Source of the DNA: Coptis chinensis
Lineage: Eukaryota; Streptophyta; Magnoliopsida; Ranunculales; Ranunculaceae
Assembly: GCA_015680905.1 (NCBI GenBank)
Contig: CM027381.1
Span: forward strand, 57,354,501-57,418,500
Length of the DNA: 64,000 nucleotides
Reading direction: 5' to 3'
The notes under the pieces are model-generated. The model worked only from the letters and a program-made list of their open reading frames with translations. It was not told where the DNA came from and did not search any database. Below are positions 34,620 through 47,047 of the stretch, piece by piece; the first letter of the stretch is position 1, and each line of letters begins with the position of its first letter. The position numbers and the translations under genes were made by a program.

Positions 34620-35327
34620 TGGTTGGGGAAAATGATACCAATCGATCCCCACTAAGATAGTTTGCACTTAGACAATCTACTACTCCAATAAAAAATCTAA
34701 ACTTTCACTACAACCAACAACCACAACCTAAGCTATGGAATTAACTATCACAAACAAGCAATAGCAATGTAAAGTAACTTACCAAAATGAGACACAAGAC
34801 GTAACGTGGTTTAGCTAAAGATGTCAACTTCCACAAGAGCAAATCCTTTTATATGGGAAGGAAGATTACAATCACTCCTCTCAAGTCTTTACAAGCTTAC
34901 TAGATCTCTTTTATCTCCTTACAAGCTTTTTCTCTTTGCAAGGGTTTCCTCTCAATTTTGGTTACTCTCAAAATTGGTTTTCTATTCAAGACTTCTATTC
35001 CTAAAAACCTAACTTTTGATTTATAGTAATCTGAAATTTCGGTGTAAAAACACGATCTCGATTTTCTGGCAAAATATCAGAACTCGGTATGTAGATAGAA
35101 GAGCGTGTTCGCTCTCTGGAATAGGTATAAGAGGGTGCACGCGCGACTCCTTCTTAACCATATTCCAGTAACTTGTTTCGTGAAAAAAATAGGAAAAAAA
35201 ATGTCTTCTTTTTTTTGGCAAGGGTGTGTGCGCCCTTTGGGCAAGGCATATGCGAGCGCGCGCACACCCTTTTCTCTTCGCACGAATAGTACTTATTTTG
35301 GCAATCTTCCTTAGGTGAGGGATAACA
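34620..35327 (-). repeat. 3' LTR of the copia element
   Basis: 708 bp, reading TGTTATCCCTCACC at its minus-strand start (35327). It is a direct repeat of 49282-49988. The plus-strand left end reads TGGTTGGGGAAAATGATACC where the partner has TGTTGGAGAAAACGATACC. Moderate divergence between the two LTRs indicates an old insertion. Confidence 0.88.
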
Positions 35328-35345
35328 CTAACAATCTCCCCCTCT
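35328..35345 (-). promoter_or_regulatory. Polypurine tract of the copia element
   Basis: The minus strand reads AAGAGGGGGAGATTGTTAG immediately before the 3' LTR, a typical copia plus-strand primer. Confidence 0.75.
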
Positions 35346-35382
35346 TAAGCCATAAGGGGGGATACCTCCATGCATTCCCAAA

Positions 35383-36252
35383 TCAACAGGAGGATTGTGC
35401 TACCATTCCTGCGGTAGCACAACAAACATCAAACTTCGGCAAAACTTTGGTCATCATATCCGACCCGTTCTTGTCGGTATGGATCTTTTCAATGCATAAT
35501 TGCTTCTCTTTAAGAACATCTCTAATCCAATAATAATGCACATGTTTGTGCTTGGATCTAGACTGAAAACTTATATTCTTGCTCAAATGGATGGAGCTCT
35601 GATTGTCACACTAAACTACAAACTACTTTTGCTTTAACCCTAGTTCATTTAAGAACCTCTTCATACATAGCATCTCTTTGCAACACTCAGTGGCTATAAT
35701 ATACTCGGCTTCTATAGTGGATTGGGAAACACATTTTTTTGACTAAGATTTCCAAGAAATTGCTCCTTTACAAAAGTAAATAGAAAACCAGAAGTGGACT
35801 TCATCGAGTCAACATCACCTACCATGTTTGCATGTTCGTACCCTTCAAGTAAGGTCTTACTTCCACCGAAACACAAACAAGCATTAGAAGTGCCCTTGAG
35901 ATATATCAATACCCACTTAACACCTTCCCAATGCTCTTTACCCAAATTTGACAGAAATCGGCTTACAACACCAATGGTGAAAGCAATATCCACTGTTGTA
36001 CACACCATTGCGTACATCAAGCTGCCTATTGTGGATGCATAAGGAATCTTTTGCATTTCTTTCTACTCAAGTTCACCTTTTGGACACATATCTTTGGTCA
36101 TACGAAACTGGCCACCAAGCAGACAACTGACTGGCTTCGATTGGTCCATGTTGAATCTTTTCAACACCTTCTCAATATAGCTTTCTTGAAAAAGCAACAA
36201 CTTTCCACTCTTTTTGTCACGAGTGATCCGCATACCAAGTATCTACTTTGCT
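35383..36252 (-). pseudogene. Copia reverse transcriptase C-terminus and RNase H
   Basis: From 36252 the minus strand reads AKQSRYLGMRITRDKKSGKL across a frame change and then KVLKRFNMDQSKPVS, the end of copia reverse transcriptase. RNase H follows: QKIPYASTIGSLMYAMVCTT, FTIGVVSRFLSNLGKEHWEG and MKSTSGFLFTF (36056-35712). A frame change follows, then the C-terminal SRSKHKHVHYYWIRDVLKEK and KIHTDKNGSDMMTKVLPKFD (35586-35383). Stops and frameshifts make it non-functional. The upstream reverse transcriptase core is missing because an LTR begins at 36253. Confidence 0.85.
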
Positions 36253-37061
36253 TGATAATCAGTTCCCAAATGTGCGTTCTATTATCTTTATATTCATACC
36301 ACTTATCATAAAAACTGCATTTTAGCGCCAAAAGGAGCCTTATTAATGCTTATTATAAAGACTCAAGTTGCTATGAAATAGTGTTGAAAAAGTTATAGTC
36401 AAAGTCAAATTCATAGGTCAAAGGTCAAAGACTCAAAACTAGAGAACTGAAAGTCACGTCCTTAACTCAGAAGACTAGAGATGGATGGCCTTGCTACAAA
36501 AGAAGACTTGCTTAAAACCTAGCTTGCTCAAAAAGATATGAAAAAGCAAAAGCATAAAGGAAATTAAAAGCATAAAGCAACAGAGTGAGGTATCTTTATT
36601 TTAGAAGGAGAGGGCAAATAAAAGTTTGGCAAAAGGTGTAATGTAAAAGACAAAAAGTAAGAGGAGAGAAGACACCTAGACTTAATCTATGGGCATGTAG
36701 ATGTAAGAGTAGAGTAGATTTTAATTTCAAGTCCTTTACATTTTCAAGTTTTTATTGCTTTATTTACTTTTTGTTCTTCAATTCTACTTTTCAATTCAAG
36801 TTTGTTCTTCAAGTTTCAATATAAGTTTGTTCTTCATACAAGTTTCCATTCAAGTTTGTCATTCAATCTTCAATCTAAGTTTTCATTCATTATACAAGTT
36901 TTTCATTCAAGTTTTAGTCAAGTTTCATTCATTCAAAAAACAAGTCATGAACTTTAAGGATACTACCTTCTCTCCATCATAAACTCCTATCAATCCATCT
37001 CTAAAAATCTATGGTGAACCTCATCAAAAACTTTGAAGCTTACCAATATACTCATACTTCA
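36253..37061 (+). repeat. LTR of Athila-like family C inserted in copia reverse transcriptase
   Basis: 809 bp starting TGATAATCAGTTCCCAAATG and ending ATACTTCA. It is the inverted counterpart of 51478-52283 (806 bp) and of 63349-64000; shared phrases include AGGAGCCTTATTAA and GTCATGAA-x-TTTAAGGA-type segments. A degenerate Asp-tRNA-type primer site, TGGCGCTGCCGTCATGG, starts two bases after it at 37064, so it is a 5' LTR on the plus strand, or the remains of one. Confidence 0.8.
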
Positions 37062-38284
37062 AATGGCGCTGCCGTCATGGATTGGAAGAAGTGGATTCAT
37101 GGTTGAGCTCTAAGGAGGGAAGCAACATTCTACCACCTCCATTTCTTGTTTTTCATTTTTTTCGTCATTTTATTTTGTTTATTTTCAGTATTGATCTATT
37201 TTGTTTCAAATCCAAGCATGTAGTTAAACTACCGGAGTGGAATTGGAGCTGCTAACGGAAACCGACCAAACTTCGCTGAAACCGGAAGGGCGACCACCCG
37301 TTGACCAGGCCGCAACCGCCCAGCCACCACAACTCGACCACCCAGCCACCTCCATACACTATTCGACATTTTTTTGATAGTTTGATCTAATTTATCTTGT
37401 AGTTTCAACTACAGATCCAGAATTTTTAATAGAGTAGTATAAATCAGTGAACTTTGTTGTGATAAATATATAAAACAAAATATATATATAATAACATAAC
37501 TAACTCTATTTCAACCGAACTATTTTTTTTGATATATATATATATATCAAAAAAAATAGTTAATGTTAGTTATGTTATATTTGGATGAGTTGATCACTTG
37601 GTTAAAGTTGTGCAACTTACCAAGGATTAGAGTTTTCATTGCCTTGGGAAGTTCGAATGTGCGAGGCAAGTCGTGAATCATATGCTTGCGCACTTTGAAT
37701 CAACTTGGTAATCAACACTCTAATTACGATTAGCTCTAGTTAATCTATTAGTATTAGTTTTACTTTAATGTTTTGGGTCCTTGAAGGCAAAGTTTTATAA
37801 TTATTTAAAACCTAGACTGTGGGCTTTTTAAGTAGGCTTTATTGTAACCTAAAACAAGGAACGCTCGAACGGTTGAGCCTGATTCTCAGATCACACGCCT
37901 AACCAATGTCGCCTTCACTTCAGGTAGCGTGTAAGCATGGCTTAAGAGGTAAGCTCTAAACATCCTCGAAGCCTATGTAATAGGATACCTTGAGTGTTAC
38001 GAGCATTCTTATATGATTGTTTGAGTTAAATTTTCACACTGTAATATCAATTCACGCATAAGGCTGAACTCGAGCCACATAACAACCATTGGGAGGTCAT
38101 TACCCAATATAGATAAATCAGATGTTGATTGTTACTTGATGCCTAACCAAATAAGCAAATTAAAATCAATCAACTAGAGCCTAAAGTAGTAATGCTCTTC
38201 CAGAAAATGACAAAAATATAGCCACGAGGATTTGGAGTAATCAATACAGCCAAAAATATAGCCACAAGGATTTAGAGTAATCAG
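37062..38284. other. Leader after the family-C LTR, with a long hairpin
   Basis: No gag reading was found. The first ~100 bp after the primer site fits an Athila-type leader. A near-perfect hairpin lies at 37519-37562 (AACTATTTTTTTTGATATAT and its complement), flanked by further inverted matches (ATAACATAACTAAC and GTTAGTTATGTTAT). A 39-bp tandem pair (AAAAATATAGCCACGAGGAT and the same with AAGGAT) lies at about 38213-38289. How this block joins the copia integrase at 38285 is unclear. Confidence 0.45.
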
Positions 38285-38589
38285 TTACAAAAATCGACCA
38301 AACTTCTTACCCCCATAACCCAGAAAAATGCATTGCTTGGCTTTTTTATCAAGCTTTGATCTCTCATCCTTGGGAATATGAACAAATACTCTGTACAAAA
38401 ATACCCTCAAGTATCCATAATCAACATCTTTCTCTAACCATACTCTCTTTAGATATTCAATATTCAGAAGCTTCGAAGGCGATAGGTTGATCACATGTAC
38501 AGCTCTACCTAGTAACTACTTGGTAACTTAGAGTGAGACAACACGCATCTCATCCACTCTACAATAGTATGGTTCATCCTCTCGGCTAT
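38285..38589 (-). pseudogene. Copia integrase fragment
   Basis: The minus strand from 38589 reads AERMNHTIVEWMRCVLSHSK, then after stops EKDVDYGYLRVFLYRVFVHI and PKDERSKLDKKAKQCIFLGY. These are the end of the copia integrase core and its GKG-type C-terminal domain (ER-N-T-VE-R-C-LS, then F-HIP--ERSKLD-K---CIFLGY). Element B abuts it at 38590. Confidence 0.85.
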
Positions 38590-39954
38590 TGATAATTAAA
38601 AAATAACCTTTTACTACTACTTAACTAATTATGTTAGAAAGAAGTATAAAATAATTTATAATCTTTTATATCAAATTTCTACTATCAATTATCATGCAAT
38701 AAAACTAAAGGAAGAATTCGTTCCACTCCTAGTTGCTTAGAAAATAACTAATTCACTTAATGATTAACAATTAAACAATACGAGAGTAATGATTTTAAAT
38801 ATACCTAATTTGGTGAAAACTACGGTTTAATGTTTTCTAAATTGAACTATGACAATTAAATAATAAGATGTGAATATGAAGAAGGAATTAGAGAAATTTG
38901 AAATCCACCTTGATTAATCCCTAATATGCTAGTATAGAGTTTGTTACATCCATAATTTTTATGTTTTCACACAAGGTTCAACATGAAGGTTATGTTTTTC
39001 TATCCCTAATTATTCATGGCATCTCTAACCAACTAATAATTAGCATAAGAGGAAAGTTGAAATCCATTCTCATGCTAAATGAACTACCCTCTAGATTTGA
39101 AGCTCTTAAATACAACTATTTTATACTAACACATCAAGTTTTCATCAAAGCTTCAATAAAACCCCTCTAATAAAGGTTTAGCTATGGATCATTAGACTAT
39201 CATTGAATAAATAATAAGAAGAAGAACATATAATTGAAATACTACTTGATTAAAAATAATTTGAATTGTATTAATGGTGGCTAGGCTAATAAAACATAAA
39301 CTAGGTTTAGACTAAAGAGAAAAAGTAAAAACTAAGAGATAGGAGTCATAAATTATCCTAATTAATGGGAGAAAGTTAGAGTTTTTCCTTAGTCCTCTTT
39401 ATATAGGAGAGGGCTAGGTTTACAATTTCGTGCATGGGATTTGGAGCTATGTTTTGGGCCACTAAATCAAACCCAAAACCTAATTACTTAAGTTCAAAAA
39501 GGGTTTCTCTACTGGAAATTACTACAATAGCCTTTTTGTCCACTTTTACTCCTCCGATTGGATCAAGGCCTAGACCATTAGAAATCTCTTTCCGAGCCGG
39601 TCGTTTTGACATATAATAGGCCCATTCTGAGGTTCGAGTCCAAAGACACGGCCTACAGAAGTTCTGTTAACTTTTATGCTCTATTTCTGGCCGCGTTGAC
39701 TTTGATTTTTCAGCTTTTACTAGGCTTTAAAAATCTTTTTCTCCTTGAAACTTGGGCTTTAACCATAGAACTTCTTAGCAACCAACCTTTACTTCTTTCT
39801 CTTGCAAAAATAACATATTTCTTCACATAATTGACTCCAAGACCTGAAATACACAAAAGTACATAAACAGTACTAACTCTTATTTATTTTAAACATAATT
39901 GGTCTATATGTAATATTATTAAGGGGTTAAAACTATAGTTTTGGGCTTTTATAA
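38590..39954 (-). repeat. 3' LTR of element B
   Basis: Ends TGATAATTAAAAAATAACC on the plus strand at 38590, next to copia integrase. It begins at 39954 on the minus strand after the polypurine tract (TATAAAAGCCC, with the expected TG mutated). From about 38750 to 39690 it is a direct repeat of 47757-48703, with many single-base differences. A 60-residue open frame recurs in both LTRs but is antisense to the element and not a gene. Confidence 0.82.
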
Positions 39955-42900
39955 AACCACCCCCAAACAGCATTTTGCTTGTCCTTAAGCAAAGATGAGA
40001 AATTAAAATAAGTGACCAAAAATAGAGTTTTAACTAATCTCGTTTCACCGAGTGCGATTGCATTGACCATATGCAATAAGGCCTTAAACCACTAGGAATT
40101 CACTAGTGGACGAGTTATAGCCTCGTGAGAGTTTTACAGAGAAGATACTCACAAACTTTGTTTATGCTACAATGACTAAGAAATAAAATTAATGTTTCCT
40201 TATTTATTCTCAGATATCTATACATCTCACTAGCAATGAATGAAGAATAATCCATTCAAAATCTAAGCTAATACGTGCATAATAATCAATCATCTACGGA
40301 TAAACATATCTATAATGAAGAACTATGCTAAGAAATACAATAACAGATCCATTTATGAAACTTTGGAATAACATCCTTAAGTAGGTCCTCACAAATATGT
40401 CAAGACAAAAATACTCTGATTTTTCCACTCAAGTTTCTCTCACTCCAGTGTGTAGTCTCAATTACGTACATGGGAGCCGAGGTGGATCAAACACATCTGC
40501 CACTTACTATCATACCAACATATTCCTAATTGAGCTAGAAGTCTTTATTAGGTGTTACGGGGATTAAGTGATGGTTTAATAGGGAAGGAAATGGATATTC
40601 AAAAGGACAAGTCTGAGAAAATAGGGATTTCATATTATGTAACTAGAGAAAACTTTGTTCTTACTTTGCTTCTACACTTTGTTTCCATCCTTAGCCATTT
40701 TTTTATTTTTCTTTTAGCTTTTAACTCCTTTGATTCTATTTTTGGAGTTCTAACTTTTTATTTTATTTATTTATTTATTTCTTTTCTTTGGATGGAAACT
40801 TTCTTTTCTTTTCTTATTTGAAGCAACTAACAAATTCTTGGTTTTCCACAGGTCTTTCTCTTTTCTTTATTCCATTTCATCCTACTTCTCAGACTCATTA
40901 AAAAATGGGTAGGCTGATTTTATTTTTATTTTATTTATATAAAAGGGTAAAGGATTTGTGGTTTGTGAAAGGGCTAAAGAAAGGCTTAGAGGGCGACTAG
41001 CAGAAAATACTTTCATATAGGTTTGAATTTTTGGTTATATCGATCCAAAAAGGGCCTAAATTCTTGCTTAGGATATGGTATAGTGATCAAACAAGTGGAC
41101 GTGTGATTTCTCTATTCGGAATTTATTTCTCCCTTGTGTCATTACTCAGATATTTCACTCATATAAGGTTTTTAGGCTATATTCTCACCGAATTTGTAGA
41201 ATAAGTATTCTAGCCTAGTTTTCAAAAACTTACTGCCAATACAAACATAGATGCACATGAAATATATTTATGGAAAGATGCAATGACTATTACCTACATA
41301 TTAACCTAAGTCTCTAAAAACTATTCTAATTTAAGAGCTAACATGAAACTTCTAGACTACTATCATCACAGAAAAAGAAACAATACAAATATTCCTAAGT
41401 GCATAGTATACATTTTATTTATTTTTTTATTATTTTTTTTTAATTTTTTTACTAGAAAGCAAAGTGCATATTATACATATATATATCCTAATAGGTGCCT
41501 TAAATTATGCGTGTTTTTATGCCACCCCCAAACAAAAACATGTTTTGTCCTCAAAGTTTAGAAATAAGAAGGATAGAAAATACCATGGAAATGTGTGAAA
41601 ATTTTAGAGCACCTGTAAAAAAAATCTATAACATACTAATATAGGTAAAGAAAAATAGACGCAACTCCTATATGAGTTCCACCCATTATGGGAATAACAA
41701 GAATTAAATTGCTTGGGACATAAGTAGACACTAACAGAAATAAAACTTACCTTATATCCAGCACTTACCAGTAGAGGCTGCCATCCTGACTACATAATCA
41801 TGTTGAGAAACCAGCACCCATAGGTGTCACTCTCGAGCAATTCTTCAAAGGACTACTCCGATATGATTTGAGGAGATTTCATAGTAAACAAACACACTAC
41901 TGAACTCCTAGAATTTACTGTAGAAAAAAAAAAAAAAAATAGTATTGGATGCATGTTGAACTAAGGGCGCGAGCGCATTCAGAATGGCCTATGTCGTCGA
42001 GGGATAGCCTCTCTTCCGACAAAAAGAGAATTCTAACGATATTTGAATTACAGCCTTGGCGCCACGGCGTCAACGCAATATAAGAGCATGTGTGCTCTGA
42101 GCAAGACCTGTGAGATGAATTTGAGAGGTGAAGAGTGAAGTACATGGCGTGCCATGTACTTATAGAGCACTAGTTGCTTATACAAAGGTTCCCAAATTGA
42201 TAAGGGAAGAGATGGAATAAGGTTTCTAAAACCAAAATAGAAACAGCCGAGAGTAGACTTAGCACCAAATCTATATGGTTTTAAACCTGGAATCAAAATA
42301 GCAATCTCCATGCTTCTAACCCTTGAGGTTGCACCAAATCACAATAGCTAATTCTAGTTACACCACATTAGCAGGATGCTTATATAAACTATATTCCTTA
42401 CATTGCAACATTAATTCCAAAAACATGTGGATATGGTAAAATACAATGCTAAGCAATTAATGCCACCCTCAAACAAGTTGGAAGGGTGGGATTCATGAAA
42501 AAATAGATAGCGTGCTTGGACAAAAATTCAACCAACTTAAAATTCAAATAACAACCAACTTACATAATCCAATATTAACTACTTAACTAACAACTGGGAA
42601 TAATAACTCTACGAAAATAGGGAAATCTTCTTAAAAATAATAAAAAAGAACTAGCCACAAGATGAAGAAGGGATAAGAATATGAAGTTGAGTGATCAAGA
42701 ATGGAAAGACCAAACACCCCACCCCCAAACAAATATTTGAAAACAAGGTTTAGAAAATTTGTTTTAAAACATGGGTCTTTTAAAGTTAGATTCTCGAGAC
42801 TTACTAGACTACTGTCTATTAAGTTTTAATTTTATTTTAATTTTTTTTTTACTTTTTATGAATAAGGTTTAATTATAAAAGAAAACATTAAAGAAATAAG

Positions 42901-43372
42901 GACATAAATCACTCCATAGAGAAACACGACTCAAAAATGAGAAAACATGCAAGAGTGGAAAGCATGAATTACGTTACATGTGGACTTAGGATCCGGTACT
43001 TATAGCCACACACTCCAAAGGGAGGGCCCGGTTACCTTAATGGTGCACTTATCGATATATATAGAATTGAAAAGAAGTACAGTGAAGAATAAAATGAGCC
43101 TTTTATAGTCAGATACTTGAGACTTTATCTAAAATATGTATTAACATACAGTCTACCATATATCAACAATCTAAAGAGTTGTGAGTCTGTCCATAAATAA
43201 TTAACACGGACTGTAAACCCAAACAAAATTAGGCACCAATATTTTCTATGACATGGCGTAGCGGAATGAGAGTGAATACTTATGGATCTAGAACCTAACC
43301 TAGCATGCAATTTCTTTTTTTTTCTCTCCAACGAAAGGGTGGCCAAGTGAATGATCATGAAAAAATAGATGG
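39955..43372 (-). other. 3' region of element B with decayed post-pol ORF
   Basis: Reverse-complement counterpart of element A 1-5785, shortened. The polypurine tract is at 39957-39968. Internal polypurine-like motifs (complement of GTTTGGGGGTGG) lie at about 41521-41533, 42461-42474 and 42717-42732. A decayed copy of the second post-pol ORF start lies at about 41885-41760. The counterpart of the first post-pol ORF, between the two motifs near 42470 and 42720, is reduced to ~250 bp, so it has been deleted. No complete gene. Confidence 0.6.
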
Positions 43373-43948
43373 TTATGGAAAATATGTGGGATATGGATAA
43401 GTTTTAGAAAGAAGGAATGAAAAAAATGAGAATGTGGGTTTAGCACAAAACTTATTGGTGGCGTGGGTTGGTATAATCACACATCTGAAAATGAAAGGGT
43501 GAGGTGGCTTGTCCTTGGGTAGTATTTTCTTACTAGAAGGGTTTAGAAAATCATGAAGCATAAGAGAAGCAACAGGGTCAAGTGCAAACTCAAGTTTCCA
43601 TTGAAAAGGTAGAGGGCGGGGAACATTCGTGATGGAAGGTGAATGAGTGACATGAGGATGTGAGGTCGGTAAATGGTGCTCAGCTAATGCTCTCAGTTCT
43701 AGATCATCAGAAGCTTTGAGATATGTAAGACATTCCTCAATAAGTGGGTTAGGAGGATCACTGGGATAGTGGGTGGAAAATTCATCTTCTATCACAGCAT
43801 CAAGGGATGAATGGATGTTGATAGAGGGGGACTCGCGAGGTGGAAAAGAAGATTTGCAAAAGAGTCGAAGGAAATCTTCCTCGATTTCATCTACGTCCAG
43901 GGAGTTATCGATGAAGTCTGAACTTCTGAAGGAAAGGAATTGGTGCAT
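43373..43948 (-). CDS. 191-residue ORF of element B downstream of protease
   Basis: Open from MHQFLSFRSSDFIDNSLDVD to KTYPYPTYFP. The first residues (FLSFRSSDF) match the segment after protease in element C (FLSFGDSNF), and there the frame continues into reverse transcriptase. Here it instead contains an acidic stretch, a proline-rich stretch and a tail that corresponds to the first 60 codons of the window in element A (TYPYPPYLP). Reverse transcriptase, RNase H and integrase are absent. The sharing with A suggests the deletion is ancestral to a lineage. Whether the protein is made is unknown; it may be the C-terminal part of a gag-protease polyprotein. Confidence 0.5.
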   Translation of the reverse strand: MHQFLSFRSSDFIDNSLDVDEIEEDFLRLFCKSSFPPRESPSINIHSSLDAVIEDEFSTHYPSDPPNPLIEECLTYLKASDDLELRALAEHHLPTSHPHVTHSPSITNVPRPLPFQWKLEFALDPVASLMLHDFLNPSSKKILPKDKPPHPFIFRCVIIPTHATNKFCAKPTFSFFSFLLSKTYPYPTYFP

Positions 43949-44034
43949 CTGATCCTAAAAAATGTGTTGTTAAAATAATCTTGAGCTAAGCTCTCGATCA
44001 TGCTAATTTCTCCATCAATAGTCATATCTGGTAA

Positions 44035-44400
44035 CTATTTCATCATTTTGAAAACATTTACCTCAATAGAAAGGTGTCCAAAGGACATGGACATCAAACC
44101 ATCGTGGCAGTTTATGAGCGCGTTGGCAGTTGCCAAGAAGGAACACCCTAAGATGATAGGAACAGAGTCATTAGCAACTTCTGTGTCGAGGATAACGAAG
44201 TTGGCTGGGTAGTAAAAATCTTGAACTTTAACCAACACATTTTCAACAACACCCTTAGGATACTGAATAGAATGGTTACCCAATTACAATGTTATTTTAG
44301 TTGGTTGCATCTCTTATAGACCTATTTGTTTATATAGATAATAAGGGAGTACGTTAACACTCACCCCCAAGTCTAATAGAGCAGTTGTCGTGTGGGTATC
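44035..44400 (-). pseudogene. Aspartic protease region of element B
   Basis: Reads LLDLGVSVNVLPYYLYKQIG, where DLG-x-S is the Athila-type protease active site. After two stops it continues HSIQYPKGVVENVLVKVQDF and SVPIILGCSFLATANALINC, the flap and hydrophobic C-terminal part of the protease. Stops just before 44283 interrupt the frame. Confidence 0.8.
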
Positions 44401-44797
44401 CCCTAAGGTGCATTGTATAGTAGGACGACTAGGGTCCTTGTACCTAATGTTTCCATTATTTTCAGATAGAGTGGGAAATTGTTCAGTTAAAAGGTGTCTT
44501 TTGGAATGTTTGTTTTCCGCCTAGTAGTGCACAACTCTTTTAGAAACTTAGCATGTTGTGGTAATTTTTTAATAGCTTCAAGAAAAGGTAGGTTTATCGT
44601 TAGATTTTTAAAAACTTCCCTAATCTCATCAAAATTTGTATCCTTGTTTAACATGACTAGTTTATGGGGAAACGGTGATTTCTCTCTATATTTAGCATAT
44701 GGGTCAATAGGATTTTTAACCTTGTTGGACTTTTTCTTGGGTTGTCGTTTAACTGGTACCTCTACAGGGGTAGGATCTTCAGTTTCTATATCGGTAT
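44401..44797 (-). other. Linker between gag and protease of element B
   Basis: Corresponds to the gag-protease linker on the minus strand; the frame is broken. The 108-residue plus-strand open frame here is its antisense shadow. Confidence 0.5.
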
Positions 44798-45760
44798 CTA
44801 GTAAATTTTATTTTCAATGACCACTGGTGGAGTATCAACGGGCATAGTGATGGCGTTATCAACCACTCTGCCAGAACGGAGAGTGGTGATGACATTTAAC
44901 TCACCTACATTTAAATTTTCATTACTAGTATTACCGGTTACTTCAAAGGCTGTGTTTCGCATTTTAGGATTAGGTATAGCTTGTCCTGGAAACATACCTT
45001 TTGGTTGGGCCTTCTCTTGGGTTAACTGTTGTATTGATTGTTGAATCTGTTGTGGAGCTTGCATGTAGGCATTGAAACGATCCGGTTATGAAGGTGTAGT
45101 GGCCACAGGTGGTGTGACGGGAACTATCTCACGTTGATTATTAACGGATGGGTTATGATAGTTGTTATTAACCAAGACGATACTTCTATTATTATAATTA
45201 TTATAATTCCCTAGTCCTTGTCCTTGTTGTGGTGGAGCTGGGTTATAGTTATTTGCTAGCCTAACATTTTGATTATTAAACCCTGGAGGTGTAAGTGGTT
45301 GATTATTTGCCAACTAAAGTTGGGGTTTTGTCTCCAAGGTGCATTAGGAATAGGAAGGCTATTTAATGTCCAAACATTGTCCAGTTGTGTGGGTGGTTGT
45401 TCATAGACAAGAGGACAATAGGAGTCGACATGCTCAAGACTAAAATAGAAATTACATGGAAGAGAGTTGATATTCATGACAGGACTAGGCTTATGTTGAA
45501 TATAAATGGCTTCTACCTTTTTTGTGAGGGATTCGATTAGAATTCTAAGCTCGGGATTATATTTAACCTCAAAAACATACTAGCAGCCTTAGCTGTGGAA
45601 GAAGAAGAAGTAAAGGAACGGGGGATGTCGTTTCCACCCCCAATTATTATTACAGTTGGATTGATCTTCTAAAAACCTAAGCCTCTGAGGCCCCTTTACT
45701 ATGGAAACTACCCTCATTCATTATATTAAGAACCTCCTTATAATGATGTGAAAGCCCCTT
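44798..45760 (-). pseudogene. Gag C-terminal part of element B (nucleocapsid region)
   Basis: On the minus strand, NIMNEGSFHSKGASEA (45745-45690) continues the gag interrupted by the solo LTR. MNINSLPCNFYFSLEHVDSY from 45477 is a zinc knuckle with the second cysteine replaced by Tyr (C-x2-Y-x4-H-x4-C). APWRQNPNFSW follows, typical of Athila gag. Asn/Gln-rich sequence (45313-45086) and the gag-protease linker with ITTLRSGRVVDNAITMPVDT (45064-44798) complete it; TLRSG is a hallmark of Athila-type gag. Frame changes and stops show decay. Confidence 0.78.
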
Positions 45761-45765
45761 GAAAA

Positions 45766-47042
45766 TGATAGGGTTATATACTAAAAGCATTACTTTTGTA
45801 TTAACTCTAATTTTTTATATTTTGAATGAGAATCATATGGGCAAATGCTATGCATATTATATATGTTATTAGTTATATGCATGAGTCTAATAATTTATGT
45901 TATAGATGATATGGTGTGTGGTGACACACATAAGATCATATCATCAGTACCTTATAAAGTATAAGTAAACGTTCACAACCTAGATGTATTTGGACAAACC
46001 ATTGGCACGGTTGTAGTATAATCTGGTATTAGTCTATCTTGACTACAGGTTCACACTAGTACACTTTGTGTGCATTGAACAGGACCAAGTGAGATTGTTT
46101 CTCTTTATATTGACTATATAAGAGAACAAACACCTCTATTATTATGGATGCTTGTCCTCTTAATCCGGATATAATAACGGGCACTTACGTGCATTGTACA
46201 TTGCTTTAAATCATCAATGAGTGAGATTCATTTGTGAATCAACAAACTCGATGGATTGGGTAATGGCATTGTATGTAAGTTGTGTTGTTGATTATAGAAG
46301 GAATCCGTGACCCGCAGGAAGTCTGGTTGATGATGTCCCCTTGAGGAGCTCATAAGGATTATCATGTAAACCCTGCAGGTAGATTTAATCTGACATGACA
46401 ATAAGGTTGAGTGGTACTACTCAAAGAAATAAGAAGTTGATTAATGTAGTTGTCAGTAACTTGACTTAATCAACGGGAATTCGATATCTTAAACACGAGG
46501 ATATCATCTTAAACACGAGGATATCAACAACCATATAATATGGAGCCCATACACGTAATTTGGGATTAAGGCGGTAGTGCAACAATGACCTTTAGTAGAA
46601 TAAGCCCTTTGTTGACGGACTTGGGCTGTGTGTTCTGGGCGAACATGGGAAGCCCAAGCCCGTCAGGAGACCTAACCCTAATTTATCCTCATGGTCCCTA
46701 TTGTAGCATATATAAAGAAACCCCTCTTTCTCTGGCCAATTGACTCAGGTTTTGCTCAAGAAAAGTGAGTTCCTAAATTCGGTTATGAACTAAGAGAGTG
46801 AGAGAGGCCAAGAGAGAAAGAAGGGGTTGGAAGACCGTTGCCTACACAACATCCATTATAAGGATAGGAATACAACAGAAGATCAAGAGGTTGCTAATTC
46901 GTAGAGTTTGGATTCTCAGAGTTATCACAGCTGATCAAAAAGGTATGATTCTAAACAAAATCATGAACACCCTTTATTCCACTGCGCATGGGTTCTCATG
47001 GTTTGTAGTAAATCATTCGATGCAACCATAACGGTTCCTACA
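45766..47042. repeat. Solo LTR in element B gag, with GAAAA target duplication
   Basis: 1277 bp starting TGATAGGGTTATATACTAAA and ending AACGGTTCCTACA. It is flanked by GAAAA at 45761-45765 and 47043-47047. The termini form a short inverted match (TGATAGG and CCTACA). No internal retrotransposon genes remain, so it is a solo LTR left by recombination between two LTRs. A probable promoter stretch with TATATAAAG lies near 46711. It contains a 19-bp tandem pair (ATCTTAAACACGAGGATAT) at about 46487-46525. Superfamily is not determined; the 5-bp duplication fits either copia or gypsy. Confidence 0.9.
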
Positions 47043-47047
47043 GAAAA

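Noticed and set aside
39434..39616. 60-residue open frame MGFGAMFWATKSNPKPNYLS, with a near copy at 48445-48627
   Set aside because: It lies antisense in the two LTRs of element B; the similarity is due to the LTR repeat, not a gene family.
46798..47031. 77-residue open frame in the solo LTR
   Set aside because: LTR transcript leader, no protein similarity.
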